From assembly GCA_933228675.1 (NCBI GenBank), contig OW121744.1, positions 98,332,526 to 98,396,525 of the forward strand: DNA of 64,000 bases, given 5' to 3'. Of this stretch, positions 12,431-22,625 are shown piece by piece (position 1 is the stretch's first letter; each line of letters opens with the position of its first letter). The notes under the pieces are model-generated. The model saw only the letters and a list, made by a program, of their open reading frames with translations. It did not search any database and was not told where the DNA came from. Source of the stretch: Stomorhina lunata (lineage: Eukaryota; Arthropoda; Insecta; Diptera; Rhiniidae). Made by a program: the position numbers and the translations under genes.

Positions 12431-12597
12431 TCAAATTGCTTACCCAAGTCATTACTTTTCTGCAATTGGTAAGTACTTGCCTCCAATGACATCCCCATGT
12501 TAATGTAATGACTTAAACAGCGAATGAGTAAGTAGTTCGTGTTCAATAGTTTAACTGTTTAACTCATTATTTGGTAATGAAAAGTTTTACTGGGATC

Positions 12598-12830
12598 TTT
12601 AACAAGTGAATATTTATTTTGTATAATATTTAATTTGTCGATCTTTATATAGTCATATTTTTAACCGCTGGGTCTTTGTATAGTCCTAACTCGTGGGTTT
12701 TCATGCAGTCCTGTCATTAACTTGTTGGGGTTTATATAGGTCTATCTTTAACTTGTGGATCTCTTAATATATAGTCCTATCTTTAACACGTGGGGGTATT
12801 TAATTGTCCCGCACCGGAAAAATAAAAGGG
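12598..12830. repeat. 31-bp minisatellite, TCCTATCTTTAAC type, right part
   Basis: Resumption of the array at 10426-11288 beyond the insertion. It matches the unit at 10960-11040 (GTAATTTGTCGAT / TTTAATTTGTCGAT), then has three to five degraded units ending near 12800. Confidence 0.85.
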
Positions 12831-12930
12831 TTTTTAAAAATGTTAATTCATTTTTGAAATAGTTGAGAGAGATATGTGCAAAAACTTTTATTAAGCTACC
12901 ATAACTTTTTCGACTTTTTCCAGTTTTACT

Positions 12931-13038
12931 ATGGGGACCGTTCACCGTGCGGCGGCTCAAAATATGGTAGTGAGTTGCATCAGGTTTCAACACCGAAAAA
13001 TACACAAAGCTACATGGGTGTCTCCCGATTGTAGTTGA
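12931..13038 (+). mobile_element. LINE endonuclease fragment (RTE/CFDP2-type motif)
   Basis: One plus frame ends HRKIHKATWVSPDC, a close variant of the KATWxSPD motif found near the end of endonucleases of RTE-type elements and related proteins. The usual NQIDH that should follow is lost. Only about 35 residues survive; the minus open frame across this stretch is its shadow. Confidence 0.55.
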
Positions 13039-13445
13039 CGGAAGGTACTTATCAAGTGTATTGGATGTGCGTACAATTCGGGGAGCATGGAATGGACATG
13101 ATCTTACCTGGTAAACTACTAATGATGGCGGATAAACTGACCTTATGGCTTTATAAGTTATACATCAGCCATATCGACCTAATAAATGCTCCTGCTATGT
13201 GGAGGGACACCAAAGTAGTACTTATTCCTAAAGGGGGTAAACCTACTTATATCGGGAGTAATGTTTTTGACTCTCTAATGCTTTCTCCTGGAGGGATAAA
13301 TTAATAAGTAGATACCCAAGGGAAACTATTACCAGAAAATTAATGCATCTGCAGTGGTTCTTATGTGGCTGCCGCTTCATAGAGATATACGAGTATTAGG
13401 GAACTGTAGATCAAACGGGGCTTGGGGTCAAATTTAAGATCAACT
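13039..13445 (+). mobile_element. R1/LOA-like LINE remnant, RT joined to RNase H piece
   Basis: The frame 13035-13304 contains TKVVLIPKGGKPTYIGS, the conserved block before motif 2a of R1/LOA-type reverse transcriptases (usual form VVFIPKxGKPxY). Instead of continuing into the RT palm, the sequence soon reads WLPLHRDIRVLGNCRSNG (about 13365-13420), a recognisable version of the RNase H C-terminal W-P-GH-DI-GN-AD block. The catalytic palm is missing, so this is an internally deleted remnant. It sits directly after the endonuclease piece of a different clade. Confidence 0.6.
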
Positions 13446-13689
13446 AAAATATTTTGGCATGATTTTAGCTACTTACAAGCTCCTACTTCAGGAGAGGGTA
13501 TGTAATTCATCAAATTATAAGTGGACGTCTGTAAAAGAATTGTTTTCATTCCAGATATGTATGAATATGTGACCCTGGTAACAAAATGGACTTAATAGTT
13601 TATGTGAATCTGACTACGGCAATATTGAAGAATTGATATACATAACTTCAAAATATTGAAAGTCGACTAGGAAAATAATCCATTTATGG

Positions 13690-14165
13690 TCAACTTTTTA
13701 GCAACTAACTACAAGCTAACTACAAAGTCATGTAGAAATTTTCCAATACATTGTGATCATGTTCTGTGCAATGAAGTTATTCTATTTTTAGCATTCATGC
13801 TTGTCTACTATTTTGACTTCTATTTTTTTTAATATTGATAATATGATATTTTCTTTTCCATTTTCTAAGTGCTATTCGATCCTCGGTTCGATTCCCGGTC
13901 AAGGTAACATCAGTTTCAGTTTTAAAGTGTTGAATAATATAAAGATTTCTCCTTTTTACCAACACCTTTGGCTTCTCTACTATCCCTTTTCCAAAGAAGG
14001 GTAACCCAGAGTGTTACTTACTTCTCTCTTTGTCTATTAACTAACTAATAAAAAACTAATTTTAAGTTAGTTGAAAAGTCATGAAAGGTCGGACAGTGAC
14101 TACCTCCAATGACATCGTTATGTTAAAATAGTCACTTTTCTTCGGTAAAAGTAATCCAAGCATCA
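13690..14165. repeat. Second, diverged copy of the B-box-bearing family
   Basis: A perfect B-box-like GGTTCGATTCC lies at 13885-13895. The right part (14097-14150) shares CCTCCAATGACATC and ATGTTAA with the end of the 1.3-kb insertion at 12480-12505. Borders and terminal repeats are not clear. The open frame at 13801-14004 is incidental. Confidence 0.5.
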
Positions 14166-15725
14166 ACCACAACTAGTTGACGAAAAATTCACTTTAAATT
14201 TGCTTAAAGTTAACTGAGTTGCTTGCAGGGTTTTGACTATAAGTTTAGTTTGTTGAGGAGAGTCATGGATCTGGATAAGGTCAAGCATTAGATTTGATGT
14301 GCTAAACTTTGGAGGTAATTTTGAGATCAGTATTGCTATTAAATAAGAAAATGAATCAAAAATAAATCGGGCCACCTATTTCCTCTAAAATGTTTGTCAG
14401 ATAAAAGTATTAACAAAAGTAATTATTCCTAACCCAACCTTAAGTTACAAACATTACAATAAACCAAAGACACCCTATGAAGATGGGGTACAACTCTCGT
14501 TAAAGAGATACGAAGATCTTTAAAATAAAACCAAAAATAAATAACGAAGTAATAGAAAACGAAGAACATTCAAATTGGCGGAAGTTGATCACACTTCTAA
14601 CGTGCGAATAAGGAATAAAAAGAACCTTTCGTAACAGGCAAAAAAGGACTAACCAATTCAAGAATTCAAAAAAACAGCAAACAATCAAAATTTTACCTTT
14701 TTGTCTTATTTGCAAAAAATTTATAGAAAAATGGAAGAAAGAAAAAAATAAGAGCAAATAAAGGCTAAATCGAGACAATAAAAAAAGAGCAATGAATGAT
14801 CACTTGGAGTTTTGCTTTCAAAAAGGACCTGTTTGAGAATGAAGGAAGAAAGAATTTGAATTGAAAACGAACGGTATTGCTTTTGTATTGACTTAACGTT
14901 ATGAGAAAACGGAAGTAGATTCCTAAGGAAGCAACAATTTCCGTTCAATTCATTAAAGGAATTTTTGTTTTAATTTTCAACATTTTTTTTATTTAAAATT
15001 GTTGTCCTTTTTTTCAAGGAAGTTAAACCGTTTTGTTTGATTTATTAAAAAAAAGTGTGAATAGATAATTAACAGGTTAAATATAAAGTAGTTTTTTTTT
15101 GGAAAGAAAATAGAGTAAATTTTTTGTCTTTTAAAATTCTTAAAAACTCAAACCTTTTCATACAAAAAAGAATATTGAAATTCTTTGAAATCTTCGATTT
15201 TTTGTTTAAAACATTTTTTGCTTTAATTTTTGTTTCCAAATTTCTTTTTTAATTTTATTTGATGTTTTTTAAAGGTGTTTTTGTGTAATAAAAAGGCGTA
15301 ACCATGTTTTTTTCTTGGGTAATTTCTTTTAAATTTTATTTGAAATTAAATTTAATAGAATTTTGTTTTGAACTGAAACTTAAAAGAATTTTATTAGAAT
15401 TATAGAAGAGTTTTTTTGTAATTTTTTTTCTCTATTTTAACTTCCGTTTTTTTTTCTTTATTTGATTTATGTTGTTTTATTGTCTTATTTTCTATGTAAT
15501 TGAATTAATTCCACAAATTTGATTTAATATTCATGTCTAAACATTTTTAAAATTTACTTTCATAAATTTCATAATTTTTTTTTTAGTTGACAGTCCATCA
15601 ACACCCCCATTGGGTTCTCTATAGCTTTAAACAGTTTAAGGACAGACTTAAATTTCCTCATACCAAGTACTTTTTTTAAGTTATTATCAAACAGGAATGG
15701 GAAGTAGAAGGCCCATATAAAAAAT
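14166..15725. other. AT-rich sequence with long T-runs, no gene seen
   Basis: The minus frames at 14163-14375, 14500-14778 and 14721-14948 are F/S/L-rich and overlap one another. I see no domain motif, and their codon content follows base composition. Confidence 0.5.
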
Positions 15726-18490
15726 ACGCCATTAAAACATTCTACAAAAAAGTTTTTTTATCGAAAATTTTTTTATAGAAACAAATTTTTTAACGAAAAT
15801 TTTTCTATAGAAAAAATTTTTTAACGAATATTTTTCTATGGAAAAAATTTTTTAATGAAAATTTTTCTATAGAAAAAATTTTTTAACGAAAATTTTCTTT
15901 AGAAAAAATTTTTTAAATAAAATTTTTCTATAGAAAAAAATTTTTAACGAAAATTTTTTCTATAGGAAAAATTTTTTAACGAAAATTTATTCTATAGAAA
16001 AAATTTTTTAACGAAAAAAATTTTATTTAACGAAAAAAAAATTTTTAATGAAAATTTTTCTATAAAAAAATTTTTAACGAAAATTTTTCTATAAAAAAAT
16101 TTTTCTAACGAACATTTTTCTATAGAAAATTTTTTTTAACGACAATTTTTCGATAACAATACTTTTCTATGGAAAAATTTTAGATAAAAATACTTTTCTC
16201 TGGAAAAATTTTCGATAAAAATATTTTTCTCTAGAAAAATTTTCGATAAAATATTTTCTGTAGAAAAATTTTTGATAAAAAAATTCTCGATAAAAATGTT
16301 CGATAAAAAAATTTTTCTATAGAAAAATTTCCGATAAAAAAATTTTTCTATAGAAAAATTTTTCTATAGAAAAATTTTCGTTAAAAAAATTTTTCTATAG
16401 AAAAATTTTCGTTAAAAAAATTTTTCTATAGAAAAATTTTCGTTAAAAAAAGTTTTCTATAGAAAAATTTTCGTTAAAAAAATTTTTCTATAGAAAAATT
16501 TTCGTTAAAAAAATTTTTCTATAGAAAAATTTTCGTTAAAAAAATTTTTCTATAGAAAAATTTTCGTTAAAAAAATTTTTCTATAGAAAAATTTTCGTTA
16601 AAAAAATTTTTCTATAGAAAAATTTTCGTTAAAAAAATTTTTCTATAGAAAAATTTTCGTTAAAAAAATTTTTCTATAGAAAAATTTTCGTTAAAAAAAT
16701 TTTTCTATAGAAAAATTTTCGTTAAAAAAATTTTTCTATAGAAAAATTTTCGTTAAAAAAATTTTTCTATAGAAAAATTTTCGTTAAAAAAATTTTTCTA
16801 TAGAAAAATTTTCGTTAAAAAAATTTTTCTATAGAAAAATTTTCGTTAAAAAAATTTTTCTATAGAAAAATTTTCGTTAAAAAAATTTTTCTATAGAAAA
16901 ATTTTCGTTAAAAAAATTTTTCTATAGAAAAATTTTCGTTAAAAAAATTTTTCTATAGAAAAATTTTCGTTAAAAAAATTTTTCTATAGAAAAATTTTCG
17001 TTAAAAAAATTTTTCTATAGAAAAATTTTCGTTAAAAAAATTTTTCTATAGAAAAATTTTCGTTAAAAAAATTTTTCTATAGAAAAATTTTCGTTAAAAA
17101 AATTTTTCTATAGAAAAATTTTCGTTAAAAAAAATTTTCTATAGAAAAATTTTCGTTAAAAAAATTTTTCTATAGAAAAATTTTCGTTAAAAAAATTTTT
17201 CTTTAGAATAATTTTATAATTTTATATCTATAAAAAAATTTCTTTATCGAAAATTTGTCTATAGAAAATTTTCTTTATCAAAAATTTTCTATAGAAAAAT
17301 TTTCGTTTAAAAAATTTTTCTATACAAAAATTTTCGTTAAAAAAATTTTTCTATAGAAAAATTTTCGTTAAAAAAATTTTTCTATAGAAAAATTTTCGTT
17401 AAAAAAATTTTTCTATAGAAAAATTTTCGTTAAAAAAATTTTTCTAATTTTCGTTAAAAAAATTTTTCTATAGAAAAATTTTCGTTAAAAAAAATTTTCT
17501 ATAGAAAAATTTTCGTTAAAAAAATTTTTCTATAGAAAAATTTTCGTTAAAAAAATTTTTCTATAGAAAAATTTTCGTTAAAAAAATTTTTCTATCGAAA
17601 AATTTTCGTTAAAAAAATTTTTCTATAGAAAAATTTTCTATAGAAAAATTTTCATTAAAAAAATTTTTCTATAGAAAAATTTTCTTTAAAAAAATTTTTC
17701 AATAGAAAAATTTTCGTTAAAAAAATTTTTCTATAGAAAAATTTTCGTTAAAAAAATTTTTCTATAGAAAAATTTACGTTAAGAAAATTTTTCTATAGAA
17801 AAATTTTCGTTAAAAAAAATTTTCTATAGAAAAATTTTCGTTAAAAAAATTTTTCTATAGAAAAATTTTCGTTAAAAAAATTTTTCTATAGAAAAATTTT
17901 CGTTAAAAAAATTTTTCTATAGAAAAATTTTCGTTAAAAAAATTTTTCTATTGGAAAATTTTCGTTAAAAAAATTTTTCTTTAGAAAAATTTTCGTTAAA
18001 AAAATTCTCCTTAAAAAATTTTTCCAATAAAATTTATATAAAATTTTCGATAAAAAATTTTTTCTATAGAAAAATTTTCGTTAAAAAATTTTTTCTATAG
18101 AAAAATTTTCGTTAAAAAAATTTTTTATTTTTATTTTTATTTTTATTTAAATTTTCGTTAAAAAAAAATTTTATAGAATTTTTCTATAGAAAAAGTTTCG
18201 TTAAAAAATTTTTCTATATAAAAATTTTAGTTAAAAAAATTTTTCTATAAAATTTTTCTTTAGAAAAATTTTCGGTTAAAAAAATTTTCGTTAAAAAAAA
18301 TTTTTCTATAGAAAAATTTTCGTTAAAAAAATTTTTCTAGAAAAATTTTCGTTAAAAAAATTTTTCTATAGAAAAATTTTCGTTAAAAAAATTTTTCTAT
18401 AGAAAAATTTTCGTTAAAAAAATTTTTCTATAGAAAAATTTTCATTAAAAAAATTTTGTATAGAAAAATTTTTGTTAAAAAAATTTCTGT
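15726..18490 (+). repeat. 31-bp CTATAG-core satellite, CGTTAAAAAAA linker (orientation 1)
   Basis: About 89 monomers by length. The consensus is linker CGTTAAAAAAA, then TTTTTCTATAGAAAAA, then TTTT, which counts to exactly 31 bp. 15726-16370 is diverged and holds TTTAACGAA and CGATAAAAA variants; 16371-17205 is almost perfectly homogeneous; 17206-18490 contains degraded patches (17206-17290, 18000-18060, 18120-18300 with a TTTTTA run). The same monomer in reverse orientation makes up 30056-31330. No unique spacers and no coding sequence. Confidence 0.95.
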
Positions 18491-19246
18491 ATTTTCTTGG
18501 CCCCCTTTTATTGAAAAGATTGCCCACCATACACATTTGTCACACATTTAACCCTTTAAACATCTGGGTAAATCAATCATATGTATGAGTTGTATGCAAA
18601 CAAGTCAGTCTGTGTATGTGGACTTGTTCCAAGTCTAGTATACAAGTACTCGTACATGTCACAATTTAATGGGCCTTCATTGTTAAGCTCTTAAACAAAA
18701 TTACAGTGATTCATAAAATCATTATAAATGAAATTTAATATAAGGGTATGTTAACATAAGATTAAAAAATTGTGAAGGTGACGTCTGAAAAGAAAAATAT
18801 GATAAAAATCGTTATATTGTTTTAAATAAAGACCAAAGTTCTAGGTTATTAGGCGACGAAGGGGTGTAAATATGTGAAATGAGAATTTAAAATGCAGGGT
18901 ACTATGAACTTGGTTTTGATTGATTTTTAGAATTCCTTACTTAGTAATGGGTATCATGAGTTGTTTGATTACTGCTGTAAAGTAATGACTTAATGAACTA
19001 ATATATTTTAATATCAATTTGTGTTATAAGTTGGTAATATATGAATATAAAATTAAATCTTTTAACTTATGACATCTAAGTAATGCCTTAAGTAAGACAT
19101 CGAAACAATTCCATTAAAATAGCAGATTTGATGTGCTATTACTTGGTAATAAATGATCTATATAGTCAGTAATAGCTTAAGTAGGTTATCGTTAAAATTT
19201 AAACTTCTGAAATAAATTTCGTGAATTTATATAATATATTGTAGCC
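18491..19246. other. Non-repetitive AT-rich sequence
   Basis: No gene is recognised. Short stretches such as AAGTAATGACTTAA near 18983 faintly resemble the right half of the B-box family at 12430-12510 but are too short to call. Confidence 0.4.
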
Positions 19247-19570
19247 ATATAGTAAGGCCTTCTCTTTAAAGATTTCAGGAATAAAATTAGGAGATTGAAG
19301 CTTAATAGTAAGGCCTTAACTTTTAAGACTTCAGGACTAAACTCCTTGAATTAGAGGATTGAAGCTATAGAGTAAGGCCTTTCCTTTTTAGACTTTAATA
19401 TAGTAAGGCCTTCCCTTTTAAGCTTTCAGGAATGAAATTGGTGGATTAGATTATTGTAGCACTATAGTAAGGCCTTAACTTTTAACACTTAAGAAATAAA
19501 CTCCTTGAATTAGAAGATAGAAGCTTTAAAGTAAAGCCTTCCCTTTTTAGACTTTAATAAGAGATTGTAA
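19247..19570. repeat. ~62-bp tandem repeat with AAGGCCTT
   Basis: Five to six units each begin AGTAAGGCCTT, then pass through CTTTTAAGACTT and TGAAGCTATAG-like sequence. Starts lie near 19251, 19308, 19371, 19400 (a shortened unit), 19461 and 19530. AAGGCCTT is a perfect 8-bp palindrome retained in nearly all units. Confidence 0.85.
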
Positions 19571-19999
19571 TCATTTTAAGGTATAATACCACTTTTTCAA
19601 GCCACTGTATCTCTGCAAACATAATTATTTCATTCATGTACTCTTGAATACATATTTGCTTATATTTTAAATTCTTTTTTCTTTTAGATACTAGTCATTT
19701 AGTTCCATATACTAGTAACTACAAATGACCGACTGACTACTTTCAGAATAAGCATAAATATTTTAAAATGAGGAGGATGTTTGAACGACTGATTTTCTAT
19801 GTTAGTACGAGCATTTAACTTAAATGACAGCTCATTTGACAGTTAGTGGAAAAAATAAAAGAAAATAATGAATAAAAAGTTTAAAGAATCAACACACATT
19901 TATTATATACATACTTATATGTATGTATGCATTTATTTTAATAAATACTAGAGAACATAGAGTATATATGCTAGAGTTTTCAGTTCTCAGAGGGAAAAA
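19571..19999. other. AT-rich spacer
   Basis: No gene seen; contains a short TATGTATG-type simple repeat near 19905-19930. Confidence 0.4.
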
Positions 20000-20249
20000 T
20001 ACATGGTTATGGGGCCTTAACCATAGGTTAGTTTAGGCAGGCAGCCCATTATAAGTCAGCATCACTTGGGTCCTAGGAGTGGAACCTTTGTGGTACCTGC
20101 AAGGGAAAGACTGAAAAAGAAAAACAGAAATTACTTTATTTCAGACCATCAGTAAGAGACTTATTCAAGCTAGCCTTGATAAATGAGTTCATTTTATGAA
20201 TATCAAATAAATCATGCAGAAAAAGTGCCCCCAGATTTACAGCCCTTAA

Positions 20250-20979
20250 AATAAAAAGAGCGGGGCAGTGACAGAGAAGATGAGTTACTGTCTCCTCCTC
20301 TTCGATGTTGTGACAACTACGACGGTACTATAGTGTTTAAGGTTAAGTCTTCTGGCATGCAATCCAAAAACGCAGTGACCTGTTAGGGCTGAGATTAGGT
20401 TGCGGAGGCAGAGATACCAAGCATTTGAAACGTTTAATGTCGTAATTGTTTGTCTGGATATTGAACAAGAATTTCACTAGACCAGATGTTCTGTGCTGAC
20501 CCATAAAGGGATTGCCTTACTACTGATTTGATATGCCCGGCATTCGCGAATAAGAACAGATGTCGTGTGAACATTAGAAAGGAATTTTATGGCAGCCTGA
20601 CTGTCGATTCAGTAATGAATATCCCTGTCGTATACTCTGTTGTATCTCAACCATTTGACTACTTTGTATGTTGCCGATATTTCGGATTGAGGAATACTAC
20701 TAAGCCTAAAACAAATTTCTTTCCTCAATAGCGGGATGAAGAAAGCCCCCCACCCCACACCTTTCTTTGACTTGGATCCATCCATGACATATGTCAACGA
20801 GGGATGATAGCCACAGTAAAGGATTTATAGAAAAAGGGGTTAATATGCAGTAGTCAATATTGACAGGGATATTAGTGATTTTATCCAGAATAGTGGAGTG
20901 TCCTATTTGTGAGTGGAACCAGGTTCCATTAATCCTAAGTCGGACAGCCGAGTTAGGGGCAATTTGTTGTTCCATTAGT
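20250..20979 (-). pseudogene. RNase H domain and C-terminus of the LOA/R1-like LINE
   Basis: QSEISATYKVVKWLRYNRVY and DRDIHY (20697-20609) correspond to the second beta-strand and alpha-A of LINE RNase H, with the active-site glutamate in SEIS. The DSQAA block that follows is only traceable across a stop (FTVRLP/TDSQAA, ~20610-20595). The terminus has a C-H-C-C type arrangement in HNIEEEETVTHLLCHCPAL. Presence of RNase H supports the LOA/I/R1 side of LINE phylogeny over CR1 or RTE. Confidence 0.8.
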
Positions 20980-22540
20980 TCGACTGGGAGCTAGTTAAGT
21001 GGACGACCTTAGAATTCTAATAAAAGAATAGCCTATGGATGCTTTGGACACCCTGGGTATTAAGGCTCCAGGACAGTTTTGAGTCCAAAATGACCCCAAG
21101 ATATTTGCCATGTTCAGTGAGCACTAGTTCTACCTTATTCAATGTTGAAAGTGTAAAATTGGGTATCTTGTATTTCCGCGAGAAAAGTACAAGTTTCGTT
21201 ATAGCTGGATTGACTTCCAGAACATTATAGACACTCCAACGTTAGAGTATGTCAAGAACTATTTCAAGACGATGTAATAGGGTGTTGAGAAATTTCCCAG
21301 ACACTGCTAAGGCATCATCGTCTGCATATACAATGGTGTTGAATCTCAGAGAATCTAGTTCAGTTTATTTATAGCAAGGTTCCATAGGAGAGGGGATAGT
21401 AAACCTCCTCGTGGTGTCCCCCGAAATGCTACCTTTTAGATTATAGCAGTGCCCATGGTTGAGTTGATAACTTAGCAGGTGAGCAGCTTATCTACAAACG
21501 AGATAATAGATTTATCGACCCCTAATTCCTCCATTGTCGACATAATTGACTCTGGTTTTATGTTGTTAAAGGCGCCTTCTATGTCTAAGAAGGCGACAAC
21601 TGTAAATTCGCCGAACTCAAGGGATTTTTCAATATGACTAACTAAGGAAATGAGTTCTGTCTCAACAGATTTGCCTTAGTTGTAGGCATGCTGCGAGATA
21701 TAGAGGAAAATTGGATGAATTTAAGCTCGTGGATGCTCATGAATGGTACGCTCCATAGTTTTAAGAAGGAAGGAACAAATACTTATATATCTGAAGTCCT
21801 TCAGTTTCGTATGTTTAGCTTTACTTGCATTGGAGATTAAGACAACGTTAAACTTGGTCCAAGCTTCTGGTATATAAGATAGTCTGAGACAACCATTATA
21901 TATCAGAGTAAGCCAGGGCATGATGAGGTTAACATTATGGTGCAGATCTGCTGGAATAATATCCTCAGCACCCACAGTATTACACGGTTCGAAACTGTCA
22001 AGACCCATTGAATTCTTTCCCTATTAAGAGAGATCAGAGTGGACTCGAAGGCGGTGTGTTAATAGGCTGTGTAAGCATTTAGAAGTTTACAGCCTGAAAA
22101 ATGGGTTTCTAAAACGACCACAAGGGTTTCAGATCTGCTTGTTGTCCAGTGGCCGCTATCCTTTTGAATGTAGGCAGCTACCAAGGGCGACGTTGTCAGG
22201 GTTTTGGGAAGTCTACTTGTATCGGATGAACCTTCGACACCACTGCAAAAGTTCCTCCAAGACTTTCTCTTCGCATTTCTAACTAGATTTTTAAATCTGT
22301 CAACAGAGGCATTTTAGGGGGTCCAGTTATCGATCGTTTTGCCCTCGTTAAAGAATGTTGCCTTTCTTTCCTGAGTGTCGCAATGTCAGAGAACAACCAG
22401 GGGGTTTCTTTTTACCTCTCCTGATGGTGAATCTACAAGCCAGATTTGTGGCTTGGTCTAAGGCGTCAGTTAGTACGTTTACCGCCTGCTCAATGTCGTC
22501 TTGAGTATTGATACTCGGTAAGGGGGGGGGGAGGAGACAG
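20980..22540 (-). pseudogene. Reverse transcriptase relic of the LOA/R1-like LINE
   Basis: Fragments, each readable in one of three minus frames: DDIEQAVNVLTDALDQATN and KPPGCSL in the linker (near 22490-22390); KNLVRNAKRKSWRNFCSG and RSETLVVVLETHFSGC (22300-22090); then frame 22008-21721 with LTLIYNGCLRLSYIPEAWTK and FRYISICSFLLKTMER (normally FRPIS). Motif A follows as VVAFLDIEGAFNNIKPESIM (near 21610-21550), then GGLLSPLLWNLAINKL (near 21410), and the catalytic IVYADDDALAVSG with the YADD codons at 21318-21329. The thumb gives EHGKYLGVILDSKLSW (21125-21030). The catalytic aspartates are present even though the frame is broken. Confidence 0.88.
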
Positions 22541-22625
22541 GGAGGCCGTATGGAGGTCCCAGTACGTATTCCTACTATGGATGTCCCAGTTCGTCTTCCT
22601 CTTAATTTTCTGTAGTTCTACTCTT

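Larger units (their letters stand above)
11292..12594. mobile_element. 1.3-kb insertion with short TIRs and 3-bp ATC duplication
   Basis: The insertion splits the 31-bp minisatellite cleanly. The ends are CCCAGCAAAACTTT (11292-11305) and, reverse-complemented, CCCAGTAAAACTTT (12594-12581). ATC stands immediately outside both ends (11289-11291 and 12595-12597). An unoccupied paralogous unit of the minisatellite at about 10935-11040 reads GTTCATCTGTAAC and supports ATC as a 3-bp target duplication. Inside are a B-box-like sequence at 11432-11442, a minus-strand copy of a dispersed repeat (11602-11737), a tRNA-like sequence (12274-12345) and a GTT microsatellite. I see no transposase, so it is non-autonomous or a decayed composite. 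The superfamily is unassigned. Confidence 0.7.
20000..22625 (-). mobile_element. 5'-truncated LOA/R1-like LINE with RT and RNase H
   Basis: The minus strand carries, in order, an inter-domain linker, a reverse transcriptase and an RNase H of an R1/LOA-type LINE. The 5' end is lost: recognisable coding begins near 22620 (NWDIHSRNTYWDLH) with no endonuclease upstream, the usual result of incomplete target-primed reverse transcription. After the RNase H comes a cysteine/histidine terminus containing EEEETVTHLLCHCPALF (about 20310-20260), then a 3' region ending near 20000. Many stops and frameshifts make it non-functional. The surviving frames are 22008-21721, 20975-20706 and 20797-20609. Confidence 0.9.

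Noticed and set aside
15726..18490. CRISPR-like appearance of regular repeats
   Set aside because: No unique spacers, the whole monomer is repeated, and the genome is eukaryotic.
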